Assembly (NCBI GenBank): GCA_900754605.1
Contig: CAAEDK010000241.1
Location: forward strand, 1-13,519
DNA length: 13,519 bases
From: an uncultured Oscillospiraceae bacterium
GTDB taxonomy: Bacteria; Bacillota_A; Clostridia; Oscillospirales; Oscillospiraceae
Direction: 5' to 3'
How positions within the stretch are numbered: the first letter of the stretch is position 1; each line of letters opens with the position of its first letter. Made by a program: the position numbers and the translations under genes. Below the pieces are notes generated by a model. The model searched no databases. It worked only from the letters and a program-made list of their open reading frames with translations, and was not told where the DNA came from. Of this stretch, positions 5,747 through 12,849 are shown piece after piece.

Positions 5747-7279
5747 TTAGTGCACTTTCTCCGGGTAACGCAGCTTGGTAAGCTGGGTCAGCGCAAACAG
5801 AACCACTCCCAGAATAACAGCGGTAACCACAATGCTCAAGATATATTGTCCCGTCAGGCCGCCGAAAAGGAATCCCAGGAATGCCGAAATACCAACTGTG
5901 ATTCCGTAGGGCAGCTGGGTCATGACGTGGACCACATGGTTGCAGGAGGCGCCGGTGGAAGAGAGGACGGTGGTATCGGAGATGGGGGAGCACTGGTCGC
6001 CGAACAGACCGCCGCCGATGACCGCGCCAACCACAAACGGAATGGAAATATCAAAGGCAACGGCCATGGGGAAGGCGATGGGCATCATAATGGACCACAC
6101 CCCCCAGGAGGAGCCGGTTGAAAAGGAAATGAGCGCGCCAAACAGGAACACAAGGGCAGGAACCAGTCCGGGAGTCAGGTAGTTCTCTACAATGTGGATC
6201 AGAAACTCGCTGGTGCCCATACCTTTGACGATGGAACCCAGAGACCATGCACACACCAGGATGAAGGGGACTGAAATGAGCTCAGCCATGCCGTTGACAA
6301 AGGTGTCAAAGGCCTTAGTCACACTGAACAGCTTGGTGCTCACGCCCATAATACCGGCGCCCACCGCGCCGCCCATAAAGGCGATGCAGATGGCTAGGGT
6401 AATGTTCGCGTTCCGGAAGCATTCCACCAGCCCATTGTTGACCAGATCGCCGGACCAGAAAATGGTGGCAAAGAGGGAACCAAAGAGGAAGATGATGGGG
6501 ATGATAAAGTTCCACATGGTGAGCTCATAGCCCTGGGGCAGTTCATTTTTCACCTCAGGTACCAGGGGCTGGATCCCATCCCCCAGCAGCTTGCCGGTCT
6601 CCCGAGCCCGCTTTTCTTCCTTGTACATCGGCCCGAAGTTCAAACCGAAGGCGGCAACAATCAAAACGGTGATCATGGCAAACACGCCGTACAGGTTAAA
6701 GGGGAGCATATTCAGCCAGATGCCCCACTCGCTGCCCTCAATGCCGGCAGCCAACAGTTCTGCGGCAATCAGACCGGTGATGAAGGGGCCGTAGCTGCTG
6801 ATAGGAGAAAGAGCGGCCAAGTTGCAGCCCATGGAGTCCAGGATATAAGCCAGCTTTGCTCGGGAGATACGCACCATATCGGTAACAGGACGCATAATGG
6901 TACCCAGCATGAGGCAGGGCTCCGTGTAGCTGAAAATGAGGGCGCTCAGGCAGGTGACGACCTGGCCCTTTTTGGCGGTATTGATGACTTTTGTCACCTT
7001 GGTGGCAAATGCCTCCGCGGCACCGGTGGTGCGCAGCATGGCGATCATGCCGCCAGAGAGGGTGACCAGAACAATCAAAGACGCGTTTCCGCTGAGAGAA
7101 GGGATCACATAGTCCGAGATAATTTTGACAAAGCCAACCAGAGGATTAAATCCGTTCATCATGGTGGAGCCTAGCCAAACTGCGATAAACAAAGAGAAAA
7201 TTGTCTGCTTGGTCCACAGGGCCAACCCGATGGCTACGATGGGGGGGATGAGACACAACACACCATATGTGGTATCCAT
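5747..7279 (-). CDS. NhaC-family Na+/H+ antiporter-like transporter
   Basis: This inner-membrane secondary transporter has 510 residues with about 11-12 predicted helices. The signature GDQCSPISDTTVLSSTGA near residues 435-452 is characteristic of the NhaC family, and SYTEPCLMLGTIMRPVTD is a second conserved loop. NhaC proteins include Na+/H+ antiporters, but the family also contains metabolite/proton or metabolite/Na+ exchangers (for example malate-lactate MleN). Placed between hydantoinase and amidohydrolase, it is more likely the substrate importer or a substrate/product exchanger than a general sodium pump; that role is inferred. The start is set by AGGAGG eight bases before the ATG at 7279. 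A 178-base gap upstream separates it from the hydantoinase gene, the longest inside the operon, and could hold an internal signal. Confidence 0.88.
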   Translation of the reverse strand: MDTTYGVLCLIPPIVAIGLALWTKQTIFSLFIAVWLGSTMMNGFNPLVGFVKIISDYVIPSLSGNASLIVLVTLSGGMIAMLRTTGAAEAFATKVTKVINTAKKGQVVTCLSALIFSYTEPCLMLGTIMRPVTDMVRISRAKLAYILDSMGCNLAALSPISSYGPFITGLIAAELLAAGIEGSEWGIWLNMLPFNLYGVFAMITVLIVAAFGLNFGPMYKEEKRARETGKLLGDGIQPLVPEVKNELPQGYELTMWNFIIPIIFLFGSLFATIFWSGDLVNNGLVECFRNANITLAICIAFMGGAVGAGIMGVSTKLFSVTKAFDTFVNGMAELISVPFILVCAWSLGSIVKGMGTSEFLIHIVENYLTPGLVPALVFLFGALISFSTGSSWGVWSIMMPIAFPMAVAFDISIPFVVGAVIGGGLFGDQCSPISDTTVLSSTGASCNHVVHVMTQLPYGITVGISAFLGFLFGGLTGQYILSIVVTAVILGVVLFALTQLTKLRYPEKVH

Positions 7280-7457
7280 ACAAGAAACCTCCTGTCATAA
7301 AATACTCTGTGGTTTTTCTTTCATGGAATCGCTGCTTTCGCAGATACAGGCCCGCCAAAGCCCAGGACCCACACCTCCTCACTTCTTTTTTGACTCTTTT
7401 TACCTCTCTCCAATGTGCACTGCTTGGGCGGGGCAGCCTGCTGCGGGTTGCACTGGA
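7280..7457 (-). other. 178-base gap inside the operon
   Basis: Between the hydantoinase stop and the NhaC start the minus strand has no credible gene. It contains a short palindromic stretch (GTGCA...TGCAC enclosing GCAGCAGGCTGC, about 7422-7455) followed by an A-rich stretch. No T run follows the fold, so it is not an evident terminator. It could be an mRNA processing or internal promoter region, but nothing recognisable is seen. Confidence 0.35.
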
Positions 7458-8864
7458 TCAGTTCCGGTTTTCGTAACCGGAGGCATACATGCTGGCGGGA
7501 ATAAACTGTCCCTGGCCGTAGCGGCCCACAAACTTGGCGTTTTCCACTACCACCTGTCCCCGCAACAGAACAGTCTCCACCCGGCCGGACTGGCGGCGTC
7601 CCTCATAGAGGTTGTAGTCCACGCCGTTGGGGTTGTCCGCCAGGCGAATCACACCCTCATATCTGGGATCAAAGATCACAATGTCTGCGTCGGAACCTAC
7701 CGCCAACGTGCCCTTTCGGGGGTAAATGCCGTTAATCTTGGCCGGCTGGGTAGCAATGACGTCTACAAATTTCTGACGGCTCAGCTTGCCGGTACATACG
7801 CCTTCGGTCCATACCATGTGCAGCCGATCCCCGGCGCCGGGGGATCCATTGGGGATCTGCGTAAAGTCATCCCGGCCAGCCTGTTTGAGTTCCGCCACAT
7901 CAATACCGCAGTGGTCGGAGGAGACCGCTGTCAGCAGTCCGCCGGCCAGGGCCTGCCAAAGGGCCTCACAGTCCTCCTGGTCCCGCAGAGCGGGAGAACA
8001 GACAAACTTGGCCGCTTCGTTGAAATCGGGGTTATCCAGAACCTCCTTGGTGGTGGTCAGATAATGGGTGCAGGTCTCGCCGGAGACCCGCTGCCCCGTC
8101 CCCTTGGCCTTTTGCAGCTCGGCAATGGCTTCCCGGCAGGTCATATGGGCAATGTACAGGGGTGTATCGGTCTGACCAGCCAGGTAGATCGCCCGGCGCA
8201 CCGCCTCGGCCTCGGTAAAGGGTGGGCGAGAGATGTAGTGGTAGTGTGGGGTCAGTTGCCCCTTCTTGACGCACTCACTGCGAAGGAAATTCAGGATCTC
8301 CCCATTTTCCGCATGGACAAATACGGTGGCGCCCACCTGGCGGCTCTTCTCCAGAATACGGAAGAACGTGCCGTCATCCACATGAAGCGGAGAGCCATTA
8401 TACGCCATAAAGATCTTGATGCTGGAGATCCCTCGCTTGGGAAAGTCCTCAATTTCCTCAAATATGCTGTCCATGATATATGTTACCATGGCGTGAAGGG
8501 CAAAGTCTACACAGGCTTTATCCTTTGCCCGGGTGTTGATTCGGTAATCAATGGAGTCAAGCAGGCCCCGGTCCGGATCCTGAGGCGCAAAATCCACAAT
8601 GGTGGTAGTTCCGCCTACAATGGCAGAGTCGGTGGTCTCATAACCGGCGGTGTCCCGATCCCCCACGTTGCATAGTGCGGAAAAGTGGGTGTGCTGGTCT
8701 ACGCCGCCCGGAAACACATATTTTCCCTGGGCATCTATCACACGATCCGCCTTCTCGTCCAAATGGGCCCCCATGGCACGGATGATCTCACCCTCCACCA
8801 AGATATCACCCACAAACTCCTGTTCCGCGGTTACAATGGTGCCTCCTTTGATCAAGGTGCGCAT
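7458..8864 (-). CDS. hydA: Hydantoinase / dihydropyrimidinase
   Basis: This amidohydrolase-superfamily enzyme opens the ring of 5-substituted hydantoins or dihydropyrimidines to N-carbamoyl amino acids in the cytosol. The 468 residues are full length. The binuclear metal site is complete: GGVDQHTHF (His58, His60), the lysine to be carboxylated in SSIKIFMAYNG (Lys150), VHAENG (His184), IAHMTC (His240) and SSDHCG (Asp317). The substrate-binding IPNGSPGAGDR (337-347) departs from the usual PNGxxGVExR, with Gly where Glu is common, a possible specificity marker. The start at 8864 is set by TAGGAG, which overlaps the stop codon of the racemase gene (gap 11 bases), so translation is probably coupled. 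Next to a racemase and a carbamoylase, a hydantoinase role is more likely than uracil reduction, since no dihydropyrimidine dehydrogenase is present. Allantoinase is a less likely alternative. Confidence 0.9.
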   Translation of the reverse strand: MRTLIKGGTIVTAEQEFVGDILVEGEIIRAMGAHLDEKADRVIDAQGKYVFPGGVDQHTHFSALCNVGDRDTAGYETTDSAIVGGTTTIVDFAPQDPDRGLLDSIDYRINTRAKDKACVDFALHAMVTYIMDSIFEEIEDFPKRGISSIKIFMAYNGSPLHVDDGTFFRILEKSRQVGATVFVHAENGEILNFLRSECVKKGQLTPHYHYISRPPFTEAEAVRRAIYLAGQTDTPLYIAHMTCREAIAELQKAKGTGQRVSGETCTHYLTTTKEVLDNPDFNEAAKFVCSPALRDQEDCEALWQALAGGLLTAVSSDHCGIDVAELKQAGRDDFTQIPNGSPGAGDRLHMVWTEGVCTGKLSRQKFVDVIATQPAKINGIYPRKGTLAVGSDADIVIFDPRYEGVIRLADNPNGVDYNLYEGRRQSGRVETVLLRGQVVVENAKFVGRYGQGQFIPASMYASGYENRN

Positions 8865-8875
8865 ACAGTCATCTC

Positions 8876-9622
8876 CTAAAACATCAAATCTTCTTGTGTA
8901 AACATGGGGAACCCCACAATCTTCTTAGGCTCCGGAAATCCCCAGGTAGATACCTTGCTGGTGTGCAGCCCCATGTCCACCATGGCCTCTGCAAATTTGA
9001 CTGCGGGCATCACTCCGTCCAGCACGGGAACGCCCAACCGGGCAGACAAGTCCTGGACAAAGTCCACAAAACCGGCGCATCCCAGCAGGATACACTCCGC
9101 TCCGTCCTGCCGCACTGCCAGTTCTCCCTGGTGTGCCAGAGCCTCCAGCCCCCTCTGCGGGTCCCGACCAAATTCCAACACGCTCAGGCCGGTAGAACGG
9201 ATGGAGCGACAGAATTTCTCCGCTCCGTAGTTGGCTACCACATCTTCCGTCACCTTGCGGGAGCGATCCAGCACCGATACGATAGAGAAATAGGGGGCAA
9301 TAAATTTTGCCGCTGTGATGGCCGACTCGCAGATCCCCAGCACCGGCTTAGAGGTGACCTCCCGTGCAGCCTGGAGCCCGGGGTCCCCGAAGCAGGCAAT
9401 GACAAAAGCGTCGGCTCCTTCCTCCCGGTCTCCCCGGATTACCTCTTTCAGAACCCCGGGAACGGCCAAATGCTCATCCACATAGCACTCGATACTGTCC
9501 GGTCCGGACGCCGGGCTGACGGCCCAAACCTGGGTATCGCTGCGGGCTACCCGGCGGGCCAGATTCTCTACACTGTCGGTCATGGATTGTGTCGTATTGG
9601 GGTTAATGATCTTGATTTTCAC
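8876..9622 (-). CDS. hyuE: Asp/Glu/hydantoin racemase family protein (probable hydantoin racemase)
   Basis: This cofactor-independent two-cysteine racemase interconverts D- and L-5-substituted hydantoins, so both enantiomers can be consumed by a stereoselective downstream enzyme. The 248 residues match the family length. The N-terminus IKIINPNTTQSMT is typical of hydantoin/allantoin racemases. The catalytic pair are Cys77 (VIACFGDPGL) and Cys182 (LLGCAGF), both present. The start is a GTG at 9620-9622, preceded by AGGAGGGAG. It overlaps the stop of the carbamoylase gene (GTGA, 9619-9622), indicating translational coupling. Allantoin racemase (HpxA-like) is the main alternative, but no other allantoin gene (allantoate amidohydrolase, ureidoglycolate enzymes) is present. 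Confidence 0.87.
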   Translation of the reverse strand: MKIKIINPNTTQSMTDSVENLARRVARSDTQVWAVSPASGPDSIECYVDEHLAVPGVLKEVIRGDREEGADAFVIACFGDPGLQAAREVTSKPVLGICESAITAAKFIAPYFSIVSVLDRSRKVTEDVVANYGAEKFCRSIRSTGLSVLEFGRDPQRGLEALAHQGELAVRQDGAECILLGCAGFVDFVQDLSARLGVPVLDGVMPAVKFAEAMVDMGLHTSKVSTWGFPEPKKIVGFPMFTQEDLMF

Positions 9623-10800
9623 AGATCTCCCTCCTCTTGATCCAAGGCTTGAACCATTTCCATCAGCAGTTGGGCGCCCCGGTACAGGTCCTCAGGCGCA
9701 CTGTACTCACGAATAGAGTGGCTGATTCCGTCTTTGCTGGGAATGAACAGGAGCATAGCGGGCACGGTTTGTCCCCAATTCATCAGATCATGACCAGCGC
9801 CGCTGAACATGTTGCGAAAGTGGATGCCGCGGCCACGGCAGAGCCTCTCACCCAGTTCCATCAGCTTCGGGCTGCACTGTGTAGGCTCCTGACGGATATA
9901 CGCTTCCCCTGTCAGCTCCGCATGCTCTTCCAGCACGGAAGCGATCACCTGATCCATGGGCTCCATGGTCGGGTTGCGCAGTTCCACAATAAACTCCACC
10001 TTGCCAGGAATCACATTGACCGCTCCTGGAAACACCTGGAGCGTGCCCACGGTACAGACCATATCCGGCGAAGCGGCTCTGGCCCGATCCATAAGCTCGG
10101 TAATGATCCGGCAGGCGCTTACCAGGGCATCATCCCGCAGATGCATGGGTGTACTGCCTGCATGGTTGGCACAGCCGGAAACCGTCATGCGGTAGCGCAC
10201 GATACCTACAATGCCGCCTGCCAGGCCGATCTGCGCCCCCTCCGCCTCCAGAAGTCCCCCTTGCTCAATGTGCAGCTCCAAATAGCACTGATATTGGGTC
10301 AGATCCCGGCGGCAGGCGTTGACCTCTTCCATGGTAAGACCGTGAAGGGCCAGATTGGGCCGCATGGCCCCGTCGATTTCTCCGCCGGTGAAGGCTTTAC
10401 TGCCAAAGGTACCACCAATGACATTGCCCTCCTCCTCGGTGAAGGCGACCACCTGAATGGGATGTCGATTTTGATAGCCCATTTCCCGAAGGCGCTGCAC
10501 ACATTCGATCCCCGCCAATACGCCGTAGGATCCGTCATAGATGCCGCCGCCAGGTACGGTGTCGATGTGGGAGCCAATGCAGATGGTCTTGCCTTTGCCG
10601 GGAAGCGTACCGACCAAATTTCCTACCGCATCCACGGATGTCTGAAACCCCGCCTGCTCCATGCATTGCTGTACATAGGCCCGCCCCTCGTCATAGACAG
10701 GCGTATAGGGCAGTCGTGTGGTCCCTTCCCCTGGCACAAAGCCGATCTGCCCCAGCCGGGTCAGGCGGCTGGATAAGCGGGGACCGTTCATCGTATTCAT
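9619..10800 (-). CDS. hyuC: N-carbamoyl amino acid amidohydrolase (M20 hydantoinase/carbamoylase family)
   Basis: This cytosolic binuclear metalloenzyme hydrolyses N-carbamoyl amino acids to the amino acid, CO2 and ammonia; family members usually prefer the L-form. The 393 residues carry GSHIDTVPGGGIYDG (His78, Asp89), TEEEGN (bridging Glu123/124), LELHIEQG (His177), the dimerisation-domain NHAGSTPM, GAGHD (His338) and ISHSIREYS (His361): all metal and binding positions are filled. The frame is open for another 23 codons upstream, but ATG 10800 is preferred because it follows GAGGGGGA and overlaps the aminotransferase stop by ATGA (10797-10800). The upstream extension is antisense-like and not conserved. 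Beta-ureidopropionase and allantoate amidohydrolase belong to the same family, but the racemase and hydantoinase neighbours favour an N-carbamoyl-alpha-amino acid. Confidence 0.88.
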   Translation of the reverse strand: MNTMNGPRLSSRLTRLGQIGFVPGEGTTRLPYTPVYDEGRAYVQQCMEQAGFQTSVDAVGNLVGTLPGKGKTICIGSHIDTVPGGGIYDGSYGVLAGIECVQRLREMGYQNRHPIQVVAFTEEEGNVIGGTFGSKAFTGGEIDGAMRPNLALHGLTMEEVNACRRDLTQYQCYLELHIEQGGLLEAEGAQIGLAGGIVGIVRYRMTVSGCANHAGSTPMHLRDDALVSACRIITELMDRARAASPDMVCTVGTLQVFPGAVNVIPGKVEFIVELRNPTMEPMDQVIASVLEEHAELTGEAYIRQEPTQCSPKLMELGERLCRGRGIHFRNMFSGAGHDLMNWGQTVPAMLLFIPSKDGISHSIREYSAPEDLYRGAQLLMEMVQALDQEEGDL

Positions 10801-11978
10801 CCCAGATCCCCCTCGGCTGCGTGGGTGCGGACAAACGCTTCTAAAGCTTTCAGCCCCTCCTCCAGACACTGCATGGAGGTGGCATAGGACAGTCGGATAT
10901 ATCCTTCACCAAATTCTCCAAAAGCGGTGCCCGGTACCACAACCACCTGCTTTTCTTCCAGCAGCTTCATAGCAAATTCCTCACAGGGCATGCCCAGGCG
11001 ACTGATGTTGATAAACGCATAGAAGGTTCCGGCAGGAGTATGACAGGACAGCCCTGGAATTTCAACGATTCGCTGTATCACATAGTCTCTGCGCAGACGG
11101 TACTGCTCCACCATATACTTCAGGTGATCTTGAGAGCCCTCCAACGCTTCAATGGCAGCAACCTGGCATGGAGTAGCCGCACAGGCACTGACATTTTCCT
11201 GCAGCTTGACCATGTTTCGAATCAGTTCCTCCGGTCCAGCGGCGTAGCCAATACGCCAGCCGGTCATAGCATACGTTTTGGAGAGGCTGTCAATGACCAG
11301 CGTGCGCTCCTTCATTCCGGGCAGGGTGGCAAATCCAATGTATGTCCTCCCGTCAAAGAGGATATGCTTATACACCTCGTCTGCCAGCACCACCAGGTCC
11401 CGCTCCTGAGCCAGTTCTGCCAGCTGGGACAGTGTCTCAGCACTGGCTACGGCTCCCGTGGGATTGCAGGGGCTGTTTAAAATGATCGCCTTTGTCTTGC
11501 TGGTGATGGCCTCGGCAACAGCGGATACATCCAAATCAAACCCCCGCTGTGCATCAGTTTTCACGGATACCGGCACGCCGCCGCACATCCGGATCTGCTG
11601 AATGTAATTAGTCCAGCAGGGCTCATTGACGATGACCTCATCTCCTGGGTTCAGCAGCACCTTCAGGGCTAAAAACAATGCTCCCATAGCTCCGGGCGTT
11701 ACTACGATCTGGCTCGCCGGATCGTAGGACAACCCTTCTGTACGCGCAAGATAACGGGCGATAGCCTGGCGCAGAGCCAGCAGGCCCGCATTTTCGGAAT
11801 ATTTGGTCTTGCCTTCTCGGATGGCCCGGCACCCGGCCTCCACCACATTTTCCGAGGCGGTAAAATCCGGTTCTCCCAGCGTGAAGCTGAGCACACGGTC
11901 ATATTCCAGCGCCTTATTAAACATTTTCCGGATCTTGGAGGGCTGGATCTGCTGGGTGTTGTCTGAAATCTGAATCAT
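10797..11978 (-). CDS. PLP-dependent class I/II aminotransferase
   Basis: This fold-type I aminotransferase transfers the amino group from an amino acid to a 2-oxo acid. The 393 residues include TLGEPDF (33-39), NSPCNPTGA (168-176, Asn172), LADEVY (198-203; Asp200, Tyr203), DSLSKTYAMTGWRIGY (230-245, with PLP lysine Lys234) and a C-terminal YIRLSYA arginine for the substrate carboxylate. This places it in the aspartate/aromatic aminotransferase Ib subgroup (PatA/AspC-like). The true start is the ATG at 11978, preceded by AAAGGAG; the open frame extends 49 codons further only over the membrane protein gene. The start overlaps that gene's stop by ATGA (11975-11978), and its own stop overlaps the carbamoylase start. 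In this operon it is the logical enzyme for the amino acid released from the carbamoyl compound, turning it into a 2-oxo acid. The amino acid cannot be predicted. Confidence 0.88.
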   Translation of the reverse strand: MIQISDNTQQIQPSKIRKMFNKALEYDRVLSFTLGEPDFTASENVVEAGCRAIREGKTKYSENAGLLALRQAIARYLARTEGLSYDPASQIVVTPGAMGALFLALKVLLNPGDEVIVNEPCWTNYIQQIRMCGGVPVSVKTDAQRGFDLDVSAVAEAITSKTKAIILNSPCNPTGAVASAETLSQLAELAQERDLVVLADEVYKHILFDGRTYIGFATLPGMKERTLVIDSLSKTYAMTGWRIGYAAGPEELIRNMVKLQENVSACAATPCQVAAIEALEGSQDHLKYMVEQYRLRRDYVIQRIVEIPGLSCHTPAGTFYAFINISRLGMPCEEFAMKLLEEKQVVVVPGTAFGEFGEGYIRLSYATSMQCLEEGLKALEAFVRTHAAEGDLG

Positions 11979-12649
11979 ACAAGTGACTCCTTTCTGCTCT
12001 GATTTTTCCGTTCCCTGAGTTTTAGAATGGTCATCAATATACCAAACACTAGGGAAAGGACTGCGGCAAATACAATGCGATACTCTTGGGGAAGAAGAAA
12101 ACCAACGGTATTGATGGGAATCCAAAACAGTGGAATGGTTTTAAACAGGGTAAAATCCACCAGCTCGCCCCAGTCCACCGAGTCCACTGCCTGGCGCGGC
12201 GTAATACGGCGTCCCTCCAGAAAGCGGATCTCGCCATAATTTCCACACACCCGCATCAGGGCGGAGTGGATGGGGGCAAAAAACAGATTGTTGGTACAGC
12301 TGGTAAAAAAGGCTAGCGCCAAAGCATTTCCATATCCGGGAAGCAGCCCAGCCGCCATGGCTTGCTGCGTACCCTGGCTAAACACGCTGAAGGCCAAGGT
12401 GACAAAGAGACCTCCTACTCCCCAGCTTACACTTTTGAACCATGTGGCCCGGTTGATCTGCCAGTGTCCCTCCAGCATCCGCCCGGAGAGCAGTTCTCCC
12501 GCCGTAGCATAGACGGAAAATTGAATAAACCCGGCCAGATAAGGATACGTTGCATTAAACCAAGCAAAGCCCCCCGTAACACAAAGGAGCACGGTGGCCG
12601 CGGCCAGCAGTCCATAGGCAGCCACCCAATAGATATCCCTTCGTTTCAT
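11975..12649 (-). CDS. Polytopic membrane protein, first gene of the hydantoin operon (possibly Mpv17/PMP22-like)
   Basis: This is a 224-residue integral membrane protein with about five hydrophobic segments: IYWVAAYGLLAAATVLLCV; YPYLAGFIQFSVYATAGELL; SVSWGVGGLFVTLAFSVF; a segment near ALALAFFTSCTNNLFFAPIH; and a C-terminal pair around LFKTIPLFWIPINTVGFLLP and VFAAVLSLVFGILMTIL. The C-terminal FWIPINTVGFLLPxxYR resembles the last two helices of Mpv17/PMP22 proteins, and I have seen similar small bacterial membrane proteins, but this is a weak resemblance. Function is unknown; it may help substrate or product cross the membrane. Two in-frame ATGs are possible, 12655 and 12649. The latter is chosen because AGGGG then lies six bases away, against only none to one base for the former. 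The stop overlaps the aminotransferase start by ATGA. Confidence 0.7.
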   Translation of the reverse strand: MKRRDIYWVAAYGLLAAATVLLCVTGGFAWFNATYPYLAGFIQFSVYATAGELLSGRMLEGHWQINRATWFKSVSWGVGGLFVTLAFSVFSQGTQQAMAAGLLPGYGNALALAFFTSCTNNLFFAPIHSALMRVCGNYGEIRFLEGRRITPRQAVDSVDWGELVDFTLFKTIPLFWIPINTVGFLLPQEYRIVFAAVLSLVFGILMTILKLRERKNQSRKESLV

Positions 12650-12686
12650 ATACATCCCCTAACTTTTGTACCCTAAATATAGCAAA

Positions 12687-12721
12687 ATGGAGCCGGCGTT
12701 GAAATTCAGCGCCGGCTCCAT
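12687..12721 (-). terminator. Strong intrinsic terminator hairpin (leader or regulator end)
   Basis: An 11-base perfect stem (12688-12698 TGGAGCCGGCG with 12710-12720) extends inward with one G-U pair to about 15 pairs and a three-base loop. On the minus strand it is followed by ATTTTGCTATATTT; on the plus strand it is followed by TCTTATTTAA, so it could work in both directions. It lies 129 bases past the LuxR gene stop and about 40 bases before the first operon gene, which lets it act as the regulator's terminator or as an attenuator of the operon. Confidence 0.75.
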
Positions 12722-12785
12722 CTTATTTAATCCATGTATTATCCAAGGAGATCTTATGTTTCTCTGTATGGGACCGAGGTTTCTT

Positions 12786-12815
12786 TTTATACCACCAAAG
12801 GATACTGCAATTCAA
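12786..12815 (-). promoter_or_regulatory. Possible sigma-A promoter for the hydantoin operon
   Basis: On the minus strand TTGAAT (12815-12810) and TATAAA (12791-12786) are 18 bases apart, each one mismatch from consensus. Transcription would begin near 12779, giving a 130-base leader that contains the terminator hairpin. A near-repeat (CAATTCAAA 12808-12816, CAATTTCAA 12817-12825 on the plus strand) covers the -35 region and could be a regulator site. The region is AT-rich, so chance matches are expected. Confidence 0.35.
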
Positions 12816-12849
12816 ACAATTTCAAGTAAGTTTTTTTGCTTCTATTTAT

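Noticed and set aside
7125..8675. 516-codon plus-strand open frame antisense to the hydantoinase and the NhaC start
   Set aside because: It is a shadow of two conserved genes and crosses their intergenic gap; its composition resembles no protein family.
9637..10776. 379-codon plus-strand open frame antisense to the carbamoylase
   Set aside because: The minus strand encodes a complete M20 enzyme with all metal ligands; the antisense frame is a by-product of codon bias.
10801..12125. Longer N-termini for the carbamoylase (to 10869) and the aminotransferase (to 12125)
   Set aside because: The added residues are out-of-frame readings of the upstream genes, and good ribosome binding sites and ATGA overlaps mark the shorter starts.
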